From Trifolium pratense (lineage: Eukaryota > Streptophyta > Magnoliopsida > Fabales > Fabaceae), in contig NC_060060.1 in NCBI RefSeq assembly GCF_020283565.1, forward strand, positions 4,402,001 to 4,466,000: a stretch of 64,000 nt of DNA, in the 5' to 3' direction. This document shows, piece after piece, positions 1 to 10,801 of the stretch. A model generated the notes under the pieces. It was not told where the DNA came from. It was given only the letters and a program-made list of their open reading frames with translations, and did not search any database. Each line of letters begins with the position of its first letter. The first letter of the stretch is position 1. Both the position numbers and the translations under genes were made by a program.

Positions 1-1386
1 TCGGTAAAATTGTCATTATTTTTCTTTGTCAATATACTAAAAAGATTGTCATTAATGTAATAAAATTGTCATATACTATACTTTCTTCTTAATTTGTTTG
101 AAGCAATAAAATGTAACATTTAATAAAACGAATGAAAATTTATTTGTTCATACGTCTTAATTTTCTGTTGTTGATCTAGTGGCGAACGCATACTCAAATA
201 AACATATACGGGAAGAAGAAAATGTGATGATTAAAAGTCGAACCCCGATTTTCACATAAGTATTCTCACAGCCAAAACAACGGAAACTTGTCAATAAATC
301 TTTATCTAAACTATTTTATCAAGTTTGTCAAAAAAAAACTATTTTATTAAGTATTTTATACTTTTATTACATTAATGTAAATGAGTCAATTAAAAGTAAA
401 ATTATTATGTAATGGTCTTTTAAGATACGACACACTCTTGAGGACAAAATGCAAAGGTCAATGTTTGCTCTAATATTGTTTGCGGCGAGTCGGACATGCT
501 TTGGCTTGTAGTAACACTTTGTTCGGCTTAAATTAAATTAACTTTAAACATCAATTTCAGAGCTTATTATTCTCCTCAAGTATATACTCCATTAGTGAAA
601 AATAAAATTTGTTTGGACATCAAAAATATTGATGTTGGTATTATTTATTTGTTGTATTTTTAAAAGTGTAGATAATAAAAAATGAGGTAAAGATAAATTC
701 ATGTATCATATATAATGTAACTCAGATCATTGTGTGGGATTATATTTATACTCATTGAAATAAAAAATACACATTTCATTTCAAAAGAGAAAAATACTAA
801 ACTAAATTCTTAAAACCACAAATAGATATTGTATATTGATTTAATGAAATTGCTGATAAACAAGCCGTTGTATATATTACAACAGCTCTTTAAATTTATA
901 GATTTTAGTATTTTTCTAACAAGTTGAATCGGTTTACACTATCGGATAGAGAAATGTTTTACACATTCATCAAATGATTGGATGATTATGTAATTTTTTT
1001 TATATAGTGACAATATATATCAATTAAATTCTTTTTTTAAAAACAATAAAAATTATTAGAGTCACGAGGTTGTCTTAAGTCATTATATATTTTTGAAAAA
1101 GGCAGATTACTTAAATCATAAGGCACCAATATGAAATAAATTAAAAACACTTGGACTTTGGGTAGCAGACAGGACAGAACAACATGAATTTGTCCTTGAA
1201 CTTCCCTGTAATCATCGTCCCCTTGTTTTTAACTTCAATCCTCAATGTAATAAAAAAACAAAAACATAACAAGTCCAAAACAACTATGCATGCTTAAGAA
1301 GAATACATACATACACAAAGCAGAAAGTCAAGGGAAAATAACAAGGAAATAAGTTTACCTAGAGGTAGACAAAGGTCATTAGAGAA
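1..1386. other. Intergenic, upstream of AP2 gene
   Basis: AT-rich DNA with no credible coding region. The last part must contain the promoter and 5' leader of the AP2 gene that starts at 1387, but I see no clear TATA box that I would commit to. Confidence 0.5.
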
Positions 1387-3604
1387 ATGGAAATGATAAT
1401 AAAGACTGAAGAAAACAAGAGAAGAAAATTTATTTCCATGGCTGACGATGATTTTCAAGTAATTGGAAAGAGACGACGAAGAGAGCCAACAGTGGCTGCA
1501 CTTACATCTGAGGATAACCAAGGTCAGAACCAACAAGTTTGTCAAAATTCTACTACCACCACCACAAAGAGAAGTTCAAGATTTCGTGGTGTCAGCAGGT
1601 CGTAATGAATGAACTATCTTGTTCTATTGTTTCATATAGATGTCGCAAGTATTAACTTCGGTTCTTTTTCATTTGCTAATCCAAAGTTGAATTTAAACAG
1701 ACATCGATGGACAGGTCGATATGAAGCTCACTTATGGGACAAACTCTCTTGGAACATGACCCAAAAGAAGAAAGGGAAGCAAGGTAGGAGTTAATCCTCC
1801 TTAGTGTTGTGAATTGCAAAAATTAGCAATTTATTAAAACTATGCTTGCTACTGAGCTAAAGCACCGCTATAATCACTATTTGAAAACATTTTGTATTAA
1901 ATAGCGTATCATAAAACAATGATTTGTTCAAATTTTGCTACACTGTAGCATTGCTATATCTGCTATTTGACAACGCCGCTTCTCCAAGAATGCTTTGTAC
2001 CTTACTTTTTCTTATTCATTGGTTAATCCTTTCTTTTCATGGAAAGAATTTGTTTATCTATTCTAACATAGAAGTGTGTTTTCATGTTCCAACTTTGCCT
2101 TTGGAATGTTGATTGGAATTGGCTATTGGGACCAACAGTTTATCTTGGTAAGTATCTTTACTATAACTGTATAAGGCCACTATTTTACTTTTATTAGTGT
2201 TAATTACTTCACAAAGACAAACTATTTTTCAAATATCACAGGGGCTTACGATGACGAAATATCGGCAGCCAGAGCATATGATTTAGCTGCACTGAAGTAC
2301 TGGGGAACATTAACTGTCACCAATTTTCCTGTATGATATTTGGTACCTAAAAATAATAGCACACACATCTTTTACTTAATGCTTAAAAGCAGATTATTCA
2401 TCCAATATACTCCTTATAATTCTAATAGGTCTCAGAGTATGAGGAACAAGTAGAGATAATGCAAACTATGACAAAAGAGGAGTACTTAGCCACTTTAAGA
2501 AGGTAAGAGTAATTGTTCCCAATGGTGCAGCGACTTCCCCTCCAGGTCAAGGGAAGTACCTCTGAACCATGTAACACTGACACTTTCGATTGAAGGCATG
2601 TCCAGTGTTTGACATGTGTTAGTGTATGTGCTTCATAGACTCTAAAAACTTTAATCCTAATAGTAATGTTTACAATACATAAGCATCCCTAATATCGGTT
2701 TAGGAGCATTATCACAACCTCTCTTTTGTGACTTTTTTCTATCTTACAGAAAGAGCAGTGGCTTTTCAAGAGGGGCATCAAAGTATAGGGGTGTTGCAAG
2801 GTGATACATATTATGATTGAATATATAGGTATTCTGAGTTGTTCTAGATGAAGATAATTATTCATATAATTGGTATATTGCAGGCACCACCACAACGGTA
2901 GATGGGAAGCACGGATCGGAAGGGTTTTTGGAAACAAGTATCTCTATCTCGGAACCTACAGTAAGTTGAACCTCCATAGCCCATCACAGGGCTACAAATC
3001 AAGCAGACATAGACAAAATAGATTTAAGATATGCTTCTGACATTTCATTAACCTCTCAGAACATCTAGTTAACCAAATCTATGTACCTTTCCCAAACATA
3101 GGCACCCAAGAAGAAGCTGCTCGTGCTTATGACATAGCAGCCATTGAGTACAGAGGGAGCCATGCGATAACAAACTTCGACTTGAGTACTTACATGAGAT
3201 GGCTAAAATCATCAGCAGGAAATATCTCAGAAACAAAACTTGAAAAACTGGAAGTACCAGAGTCTCAGACAGTGGCATCCCGATCTAACTATTCCCCGAT
3301 AGAGGGGTCGAAATCCTTGGCCCTCCACAACAGTACTTACAATTCAAATTATCTCAATTCACCTCAAAAGTTTGAAGTTTTTGACAATAACATCTCCAGC
3401 ACTAAGTTGTCTTCTTCTCCAACTGCACTTGGGATCCTTTTCCGGTCTACAATATTTAGAGAATTAGTTGAAAAGAATTCGAACATATCTAGAGATGAAA
3501 CTGAAGGGGAAGACACAAAGGATCAACAACCACAGATGGCAAGTGGTGTTAATGATGAGTTGGATGGGATCTTCTACGATGGAACTGGGTTATCCCCTTA
3601 CTGA
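1387..3604 (+). CDS. AP2 transcription factor with two AP2 repeats, WRINKLED/ANT-like class (8 exons, 365 aa)
   Basis: Exons with GT-AG borders in consistent phase are 1387-1598, 1701-1783, 2139-2147, 2242-2330, 2429-2502, 2750-2800, 2884-2960 and 3102-3604; they sum to 366 codons including TGA. The protein has a basic N-terminal patch (KRRRR, about residues 28-32). AP2 repeat 1 covers about 64-131 ([30 protein letters not shown]). A linker carries the conserved [19 protein letters not shown]2 repeat 2 covers about 167-223 ([30 protein letters not shown]). The Ser/Asp-rich C-terminus looks like an activation region. Family knowledge: double-AP2 proteins are nuclear DNA-binding regulators, and the WRI branch controls fatty-acid, wax or cutin genes. 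The repeats resemble WRI-type proteins more than APETALA2, but I cannot say which WRI member. An in-frame ATG at 1438 is an alternative start. Intron 5 holds a GTGTC-rich repeat remnant. Confidence 0.9.
2139..2147 (+). other. 9-nt micro-exon of the AP2 gene
   Basis: TTTATCTTG is flanked by an AG acceptor (2137-2138) and GTAAGT donor (from 2148). Joined to the G ending exon 2 and the GG starting exon 4 it reads V-Y-L-G, restoring the invariant YLG element of AP2 repeat 1. WRI/ANT-class genes are known for this VYL micro-exon; without it the domain loses its second beta strand region. Confidence 0.9.
2560..2650. repeat. GTGTC-rich repeat remnant in AP2 intron 5
   Basis: The end reads GTGTTAGTGTATGTGCTTCA followed by TAGAC, closely resembling one end of the element at 18690-19226 and intronic stretches near 54710, 60540 and 62510. 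It appears to be a degraded member of one dispersed family. Confidence 0.45.
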
Positions 3605-4066
3605 TAGACAACTTAGAAATGCAAGAGACATGAACTCAATATTTTGAAATGGCTAGATTTTTAGAGAGATGCTTCAGCCTTCGAAGCCGAGGTGAACAAG
3701 TGCTAGAGAATTCAAAACACCATTACTGAAGGAAAAATGTAGAACAATAATTGTGAATTCCTCTTTGTAAAATTGAATTACTTCTATGCATAGATCTGAA
3801 TAACTTTCAGTTTCATACTTGAAAATAAAAATTCATTTAGTTAAAATAATAAGCTTGATTGCCCACGAATGTATACACACAACCCATTGTTAACAAGATC
3901 TAGTCCGTCAAAAAGGCACCCACAGCTCATCCAAAATAAAATCCTTTTATCACGTGTTTCAGTGCTAACTGATCATGTATGACTTATTTGCAACCAATCA
4001 GTAACACAGTAAGGTTTTTATTTTGATTCAAAATTCATTACTGTAGTGTCTATATCTTAAGACATA

Positions 4067-4410
4067 GGAGGTCCGGATTTAGGATACCTCCACCCCAAAA
4101 ACTAGCTTAAAAGGTAAAGAATACCCAAATTTTATAAGGACTACTTTGGCCGCATCTCTAGTTGTGGTTTGGTTTTCATTGTTTTCAATAAAATGCACAA
4201 AATTGTTCATCTCAAGAGTCTATTATCTCATTGTTAGCAAGTGAAATTAACACAGTTTAAAAAATCAAAATACCAACTGCTATCACAATAAACGGGCCTC
4301 TTAGATTCTGGACTTTAAGCCTAACCGAACCCCAAAAGCTAGCCCTCAGAGGCAAGGATTTCCCAAGTTTTATAATGACAACTTTGGGTCAATGGGGATC
4401 TCAATAAAGC
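4067..4410. repeat. Two diverged direct repeats
   Basis: About 4067-4185 and 4296-4410 share the order ACCCCAAAA-CTAGC, then CCCAA-TTTTATAA, then ACTTTGG. The wording resembles a widespread legume interspersed repeat. Both copies are degraded. Confidence 0.4.
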
Positions 4411-5153
4411 TAAATGACATGTTGCATGACGAGCAAACTCGTAGGGATAATTTGGGGTTGACAATTTTCTGATTACCTAATGTTTGCATCACCTGTTCCC
4501 GTTTTGAAGGGTAATACGGGAGGATTAATATGTATTATCACCCCAAAATTTAATATAAACGATTGAGTAGTGTTCAATATCCACTAATTAAAACCAAAAA
4601 GATTAAATGAAGATCAGCTTTTGTAATTTTCAAGGTCAGGGTATACAACAGATACAATACAACACAGATTATTCATAGAAAAATGGAAATTCACGAGTAA
4701 GAATCTGTTTGCATGTTTTCACCTTTGGCACATAAACCTAGTAGGCTAGTACATCTTCCAACTACTTTACATCTAGATTTAGGTACAAAAGCCTGCAAGC
4801 CTTTCATCGTGAAAATGCTGAAACATTGAGTTTGACCACTCAAGAATTCTGCACTGGCAGAAAAAACTGTATCATTCAATTTGAATTTAACTTTGACCAC
4901 CAAGCTAGGAGGTGCAAATATCAGATAATTGATCACTAGACCACAGATATAGTTATATCTAAGCTGCAAGCCAAGTTTGTCCTTCCTAAAGCATAAGAGT
5001 TGCTATACATTTCCTTTTAGTTTATGCAAAATTAATGAACCTTAAAATGTTTGAAAATTGAAAGCATAGATGATGCCAGTCAAAGGGTGGTCATTTATTA
5101 TAAATTATTATGTAAATGCTGAAATGCTGTTTGTGCAACTTCGGGATGAATGA

Positions 5154-5430
5154 TGTTTTAAGACACTATGGCATGAAGATTCCCAACCAATTCAAGCATG
5201 AACGCGGATAAAGGAAACTTAATTATAATCCTACAATGTCTCCCACAAAAAATTGCCGCTAAAACTCCCACTCACTTACATTAAAAATATTATAAAAAAT
5301 CCTAATAGCTAGTGACTCATATATGTGGTGGTGGTGCAGAGGAACAAACGCGGGTGTCATTACAATGTTTTGAGGCACTATGGCATGAAGATTCCCAACT
5401 TACTCTAGCATGAACTCGGATTAAGGAACA
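5154..5430. repeat. Pair of ~65-bp direct repeats, 212 bp apart
   Basis: 5154-5220 and 5366-5430 share CACTATGGCATGAAGATTCC, CAAC, then AGCATGAAC-CGGAT-AAGGAA. They match well over about 65 bp and lie in otherwise unique DNA. I do not recognise the unit. Confidence 0.6.
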
Positions 5431-6412
5431 AGAAACCATAAAGTCTGTAATTGATCTAGTTTTAATCAGTCACAGCCAAACGTCACACAATTGATATTTG
5501 ATGGAATCTGTCATATACAGTCAAGACTCAAGAGTGGAAAGTTATTGATATTCTGAAACTTGGAGAACAAGTTAGGAATTCTTTCTTTAAGATATGGACT
5601 GAAAAAGTTCAAGGTCAACATGAAAGTTAGAGCATGAGTTTTCTAAGTGGAGGACAAATGATGCAGGACAAATTGGGTCACTCGGCATTGCCATTAAATA
5701 TTGGGTTTTGTCAGTTTAAGTATTGTATATTTTAGTCATACTATTGTAAGGCTTAATGCGCTAATTCTTATGGAACAGTATCACAATACTGTTCATTCAA
5801 TGTAGCGCAGGCACAGCGAGTCGCATGCAACGGTGTAGGTTTTAATTTATACCCTGTTAGTTGCTTTCCTTGAAATTATTAGACAACTACAATCAGATAT
5901 ATCCGAGTAAGTTGTTGACAATCTAGGAGGAGGGTGCATTGGCTTGGATTTGTTTAGAATTTGACTTAAATTCTGATTAAAGGGATTTAGTGCAATGTTA
6001 CAGGAACAGTTTCATATTTCATTGATAACAAAAGCTTCTTATCATTGTACCTGGTGGTAAACCAGAATTCCAGCTGTCTTTGACTGTTTTAAGATCTAAT
6101 TGTCAATCATTTTCTTTTCTATTTCTCTTATGTGTTTACAGATTTAAAGATAGGATTTCCAATCTACTGGTGTTCTGCTAATAATACTCATGCCACATAG
6201 AAATGATAAACTTATGTTATCATACTGAAACTGTAAAGCAAAATCCCTAAAAAAACTGATTACAAAGAACAACCAAAGTAGGAAAACGGAATGTTGAACA
6301 GGAGTGAATCATTCAAGCAATTTAAATATAAGCCTGTCAGCATACCTCTTGTATAATCATACATGTTGTGCTTTCTTAAAATCGTACAAACGCCTGTCCT
6401 GTTGTGAGAGCA

Positions 6413-8476
6413 TCAAAAAACCTTCCTTTTATTTCTGAAAAGTTTATGTCGTTTTGCATAAACATAAGAGAGAGCAATGAAGGCCCCAGCAGAAGTTGAG
6501 ACCGAAAACCAGGGAAAGGGAGGATCCTTGAAGCACACGAGTGAGGCCTCAATTTCTTGAGAGGCATGATACACGATGGAGTGAATGGCATAAAGATCAT
6601 GATCAGAAGACCTCAAGTAAAACAAAGCCATCTCATAATCCAGATGCGACAATGCAGACACCGCCTTGTTGAGCTTGTACTTGAAAAGATTCCATCTCTG
6701 AACAAACTCATCGTGCTGCTTCGGCTTGAGCAAATTCCTGTCCCCACCGTGTGTCTCTATGGACTGCAGAACATCCACAGCACTCGAAATACTATAATTC
6801 AACGACGTCAACAGAACATTCCTCCTAGCAGCATCCTTCTGCGCAAAAGACAACGACGACAACGCCGAGAACGGCCCAAACGGAGTCTGCCCCATACTCC
6901 AAGTATAATCCACCAAAGTACTATTATGCAAAGGACTCCAAGACAAATGGGTCGGCGAAACCCCCCACATACTCTGCAGAACCGATCCAACAATAGGCCT
7001 CTCAAGTTCCCTCGTATGCACAAACACGTGACGTCCGTTACAGCTATAATCACTGACAGTCTGCGTATTCCTCGTCCTAACCGCAATCACCATATCCTTA
7101 AAAGCAACACTCTGATGATACCGATCCAACATCAACAACGAAGCATAATCCAAATCAAAAACATACACCGGAACAACCCTACCAAAATCCTCCTCCGGTA
7201 TCCCACCGATTTTCCTCATCTCATCAGCTGAATCAGACAAAATCTGATGCAACCTCTTAGAATCCAAATACTCACTCACAATCAAAGTATAATTATCAAA
7301 CAAAAACCTCGAAGTATACGAACTAATCGACCTAGAAACCGCAAACGAACAAATCGGACACTCATCATACTTCACATCATATACCCTAAATTCCAAGCTC
7401 TGATCCCCTAACAAAATCTTACCATTACTCTCATCTCTAAAATTTTCTTCAATCAATTTCCAATCCAATCCTTTCATATCCTTATCTTTCTCCTCACCAG
7501 AATAAACATGAATAAATTGAACAACAAGCTTATTCTCAAAAAACACAGGAATTCTCAAACTAGGAGCAAGAAAAACCTGATAAGCACTCCAAACAATCGA
7601 AGCAAGATCCGCTGCAAATGCTCGATTCGATTTCGGCCGTCCATGCAGAGTCGCAAACGGATGAAACTCTCCTTTCGGAATAAGTCCATCACCAGATATC
7701 GCCGGACCATAATCGACACCACCAGCCGATAAATCGATCCAAAAGTATCGATTCTTCGAAGTCCAGAACGTTCCAAGACAGTTAGTGAAACCTGGAGAGG
7801 AATTATCAGATGCGGTGGAAGAGTATGTATAAGCGTAGGGTTTAACCGTTTTTGTGATAGGATCGGTTTTAGGTTTGGGGAGATTAATTAAGTAAAGATG
7901 AAAGCCTTGAGGATTGGAGTGAGGTTCGGAGTTAATAGAATTGAAATGTTGGTTTATGATTTTGTCGATTGAGGAATGAGGGAAGGCAAGGAGTGAGGTT
8001 CGGATTGGAGTAGGTGTGGTTTGGAAGAGATTTGTTAACGTTTCGGAAATGGTTTGGGAGAGGGATGAGGAATGAGAAGTGGTGACGTGGAGGTGGAGAG
8101 TGTGGTGGAGAGAGAGAGAATGAGAGAGAGAAGGAGAGAGAGGAGTGATGAGATGGAAAGGGGAAGGGAGAGGAGAGAGAAAGGAAGAGAGGTGAGAAGG
8201 AGTGGTGGAAGGGAAATCTCCGATGAGGTGAATTGTGAGAGAGATTGGGATTGGAGGGAGAGAGAGGGAGAGAGAAGGGAGAGTTGAGAGAGATTTTTTT
8301 ATTGTGGTTGGGAGAGAAGGGAAAGTGTCTGTTGTGGCGGAGGGATCCGTTCGAGATTGAGTTGTTAGGTGTGAGTCTAAACCGATTATTGGTGTTGCGG
8401 TGGTGATTGTGGTGGTGGTGGTGATTAGGGATAGGAGAAAGAGTGCGGTGGTGGTGGTGGTGGTGGTTGACCACAT
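6413..8476 (-). CDS. Plant-specific secretory/transmembrane protein (687 aa, intronless)
   Basis: The open frame reaches upstream to 8626, but I chose the ATG at 8476 (Met-Trp-Ser then a Thr run). It begins a Thr/Leu-rich hydrophobic stretch of about 30 residues that looks like a signal peptide and gives a 687-residue product. Then come a Ser/Pro/Leu-rich low-complexity segment (about 30-150), a long conserved-looking luminal region with CNGRHVFVHTRELERPIVGS and a Cys pair in DECPIC, and a single hydrophobic segment near the C-terminus (about 652-674) followed by a basic tail (KRHKLFRNKRK). Layout and length fit the uncharacterised Arabidopsis At3g28720 type, related to At5g58100, for which a pollen-wall role has been described. 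No enzyme motif is visible. The + strand here is purine-rich because the coding strand encodes Leu-Ser-Pro runs. Confidence 0.8.
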   Translation of the reverse strand: MWSTTTTTTTALFLLSLITTTTTITTATPIIGLDSHLTTQSRTDPSATTDTFPSLPTTIKKSLSTLPSLSLSLPPIPISLTIHLIGDFPSTTPSHLSSFLSPLPSPFHLITPLSPSLSHSLSLHHTLHLHVTTSHSSSLSQTISETLTNLFQTTPTPIRTSLLAFPHSSIDKIINQHFNSINSEPHSNPQGFHLYLINLPKPKTDPITKTVKPYAYTYSSTASDNSSPGFTNCLGTFWTSKNRYFWIDLSAGGVDYGPAISGDGLIPKGEFHPFATLHGRPKSNRAFAADLASIVWSAYQVFLAPSLRIPVFFENKLVVQFIHVYSGEEKDKDMKGLDWKLIEENFRDESNGKILLGDQSLEFRVYDVKYDECPICSFAVSRSISSYTSRFLFDNYTLIVSEYLDSKRLHQILSDSADEMRKIGGIPEEDFGRVVPVYVFDLDYASLLMLDRYHQSVAFKDMVIAVRTRNTQTVSDYSCNGRHVFVHTRELERPIVGSVLQSMWGVSPTHLSWSPLHNSTLVDYTWSMGQTPFGPFSALSSLSFAQKDAARRNVLLTSLNYSISSAVDVLQSIETHGGDRNLLKPKQHDEFVQRWNLFKYKLNKAVSALSHLDYEMALFYLRSSDHDLYAIHSIVYHASQEIEASLVCFKDPPFPWFSVSTSAGAFIALSYVYAKRHKLFRNKRKVF

Positions 8477-8991
8477 GGTGGTGATCGGAGTGTTTACGTT
8501 TTTATGGGTTTGGTGTTGGAAGCATTTGGGGGGTTTTGGGTTTGGCGGAGTGAAGTGATATGGTGTTGTAATGACTAATGATGATGCCTGTAGGTAGTCG
8601 TTATTGGTAAATCTTTGGTTAGTCAACCAGTAATATAGTAGCAGACTAGCAGTAGTAATACGGAATTCAAAAAAAGAAATTAATATTTGTCAAAAAAAAA
8701 AGAAAAGAAATTAATACAAATATAATTAAATTTAGTCTTTTGGCAAAAAGTAAATAAATTGTGGATATTGGTGATAAGCTAATTTTTATTTTTGTCTGGT
8801 TGTTAAAAAATCGTGAATAAGTGAAGTGTTCGAGAAATGGTTAAAAATATGGTTGATTAATAGTATTTAATTTTTATATTATTGAAAGAAAAAAAAAATG
8901 ATAAGTCATAAACTTTATATTAACAAAATAAGTTATACACAGGATAGTGAGAGAGTGAGAACATTTGTTTGAAGGTAGTAATTCAAAGTGA
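8477..8991. other. Upstream region of the 6413-8476 gene
   Basis: Promoter side of the minus-strand gene; AT-rich with poly-A runs and no other gene. A TGA at 8989-8991 closes the frame of the RNase H fragment that follows. Confidence 0.5.
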
Positions 8992-9390
8992 TGTGGTGGT
9001 TTTGCTAAAGGATTGGAAACTTGTAGTGTTATGATGGCGCAACTTTGGGGTGCTGGGGAAGGATTAAGGTATGCATGGAGCTTGGGATATCATCATGTAG
9101 AGCTTTATTTGAATTCTACGATGATAGTGGACATGTTGGTAAAGAAGAAAGGAGGGTCTCCGGAAGGGTGGAGCTTATGCAAAAAAATTTGGAGACTTTT
9201 GCAATCGGATTGGGAGGTTTCTATTCGTCATACGTACAGAGAGGCAAATTTGTGTGTGGATGCTCTTGCGACTATTGGGTGTGGTTTAGGTGATACTATG
9301 ATTTTTTATGCGTCTTGTCCGACTCAAATTTGTCATGTTTTTGAACTAGATGTAGCCGAATCTACTGTATCCAGGCTAGTTGCTTTGTAA
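8992..9390 (+). pseudogene. Degenerate RNase H-like domain fragment of retroelement origin
   Basis: The frame opens right after a stop codon and has no ATG near its start. It reads CGGFAKGLETCSVMMAQLW, then a helix-like EGLRYAWSLGY, and near the end REANLCVDALA, the usual C-terminal signature of the plant RVT_3/RNase H-like family. The first catalytic Asp region is missing, the Glu of the AELW motif is Gln (AQLW), and the second Asp is Asn (NST). It is therefore a truncated, probably inactive remnant of a LINE-type reverse transcriptase or of the domesticated RNase H-like family. It ends at TAA about 1.4 kb downstream of the PCF11-like gene's last exon. Confidence 0.7.
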
Positions 9391-10801
9391 TTTTTCTCCG
9401 AGACTTAGTGCCTCCATTATATAAAAAAAAAAGAAGTTATATACTAATAAAAATAAGTTATAAGCTCAAGAAAAAAAAAATGTTACCAAATAGATTTTTT
9501 TTTATTTTTAATTTTTTGAAAAATGAGCTTGCAAGCTTTAAGACTTGAGCTCAAAATTTGCTATTGCTAAACAAAGTCTTAGAATAAAGATTTTTTTAGT
9601 CTATCACAAATTTATGACGCGACAATTCAATGTCTCACAAAAATAAAACTCAAAATAGCCTCTCATATTTTTATATTTGGGACAAATTAATAAGTTAGGA
9701 ATTAATTTGTCTTTCGTATAAAAATATCATTAAACGAATTTGAATTTTATTTTTAGTAAGGACTATGTCAAAATTTGAGAAAGACTAAGTATTTACTCCT
9801 GGACTTAAATAATAAGGATTTTTTATCGTAGAAAAAATATTTATGATGTTTGTTACATTCTCTAGTACAGTACTTATTATTAAAAAAAATATTTTTATTA
9901 TTATTTTTATTATATAATCGATTAATTTGATCAATAATATCATAACGGAATACTTTACTTGTTAGATTCATTCCTATAATTTGGAGTAATTTTTTAGTCA
10001 AATTTATGTCATAATTGTTCTTCTAACGTGCTGTTCAGAAACTCTTTCAATCTCATTCTAAAATGTGTTTCAAGAATGTATTTTTCTGCCCAAAGTTAAT
10101 TTTATTAATATTCTGTGTTTGATTGCGCAACAACACAGATATTTATTTGTGACGTTCCTCCTATAGGAGTTTGTTCTCATAGTTCTTTTTTTAGATAAAA
10201 AGAAGGCTTAAGTTTAAACAAACTAAACTTAATCAAATTAGGAGTAAACACTCCAACATAACCAAGTAATCAATTATCAATAAGAACCTCACAAGTCACA
10301 ATTAAATAACACCAATAGAAAGAGCCTTTGGCTGTAAAATAAAATGTCTAACAGAAATAATTATAAAAGGAAAATAATATCAAATATTTGTAGTATTCTC
10401 ATTCATCAATGCACCATTTATATTGAATACAACAATTCAAAGAACAAGTGCTCATGGATCCTTTGCCAAATCCCTGTTAAAAACCAGGGTCCCTAATTAC
10501 TGCTCCAGCACACACAGCCTCTAGCTTCTCTCCTGGTGTCCATCCAAGAAACAATGTAATAGAAATGGAAATTATGAAAGCTTTTTTGGGGACAAATGTA
10601 AGTGACTGAAAATTTGCAGGTTAAATGTAACCTTTGACTGCAATAAAATATGCTTTGTTACAAGAGCAACTATACATGTACATAATTTAGGCAAGAGGCC
10701 TTGTATTTGAGAAGATTCTGCTCTACTTTGAAAAAAAAATGTAAAAGCATACAATAATCCGAAACTCATAAGTTACAGTGAACAAAACTGGTCTAATTTA
10801 G
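9391..10801. other. Intergenic plus 3' UTR of the PCF11-like gene
   Basis: AT-rich; the right-hand few hundred bases (roughly 10430-10801) are likely the 3' untranslated region of the minus-strand gene ending at 10802. No other coding region is supported. Confidence 0.5.

Larger units (their letters stand above)
3605..6412. other. Intergenic between two convergent genes
   Basis: This 2.8 kb stretch holds the 3' ends of the AP2 gene (+) and the 6413-8476 gene (-) and no convincing gene. Two sets of short diverged direct repeats lie in it, listed separately. Confidence 0.6.

Noticed and set aside
5100..5460. Phosphate-starvation target-mimic RNA (Mt4/IPS1-like) or TAS3-like locus
   Set aside because: I found neither the miR399 target-mimic core nor a tasiARF-like motif in this interval.
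6557..7231. Long open frame on the + strand antisense to the 6413-8476 gene
   Set aside because: Basic, low-complexity translation that mirrors the real coding strand; no family resemblance.
7932..8474. His/Ser/Pro-rich minus-strand frame overlapping the start of the 687-aa gene
   Set aside because: It is an alternate frame of simple-sequence DNA (GGT and GA repeats); the 687-aa frame is much longer and has a signal peptide and membrane anchor.
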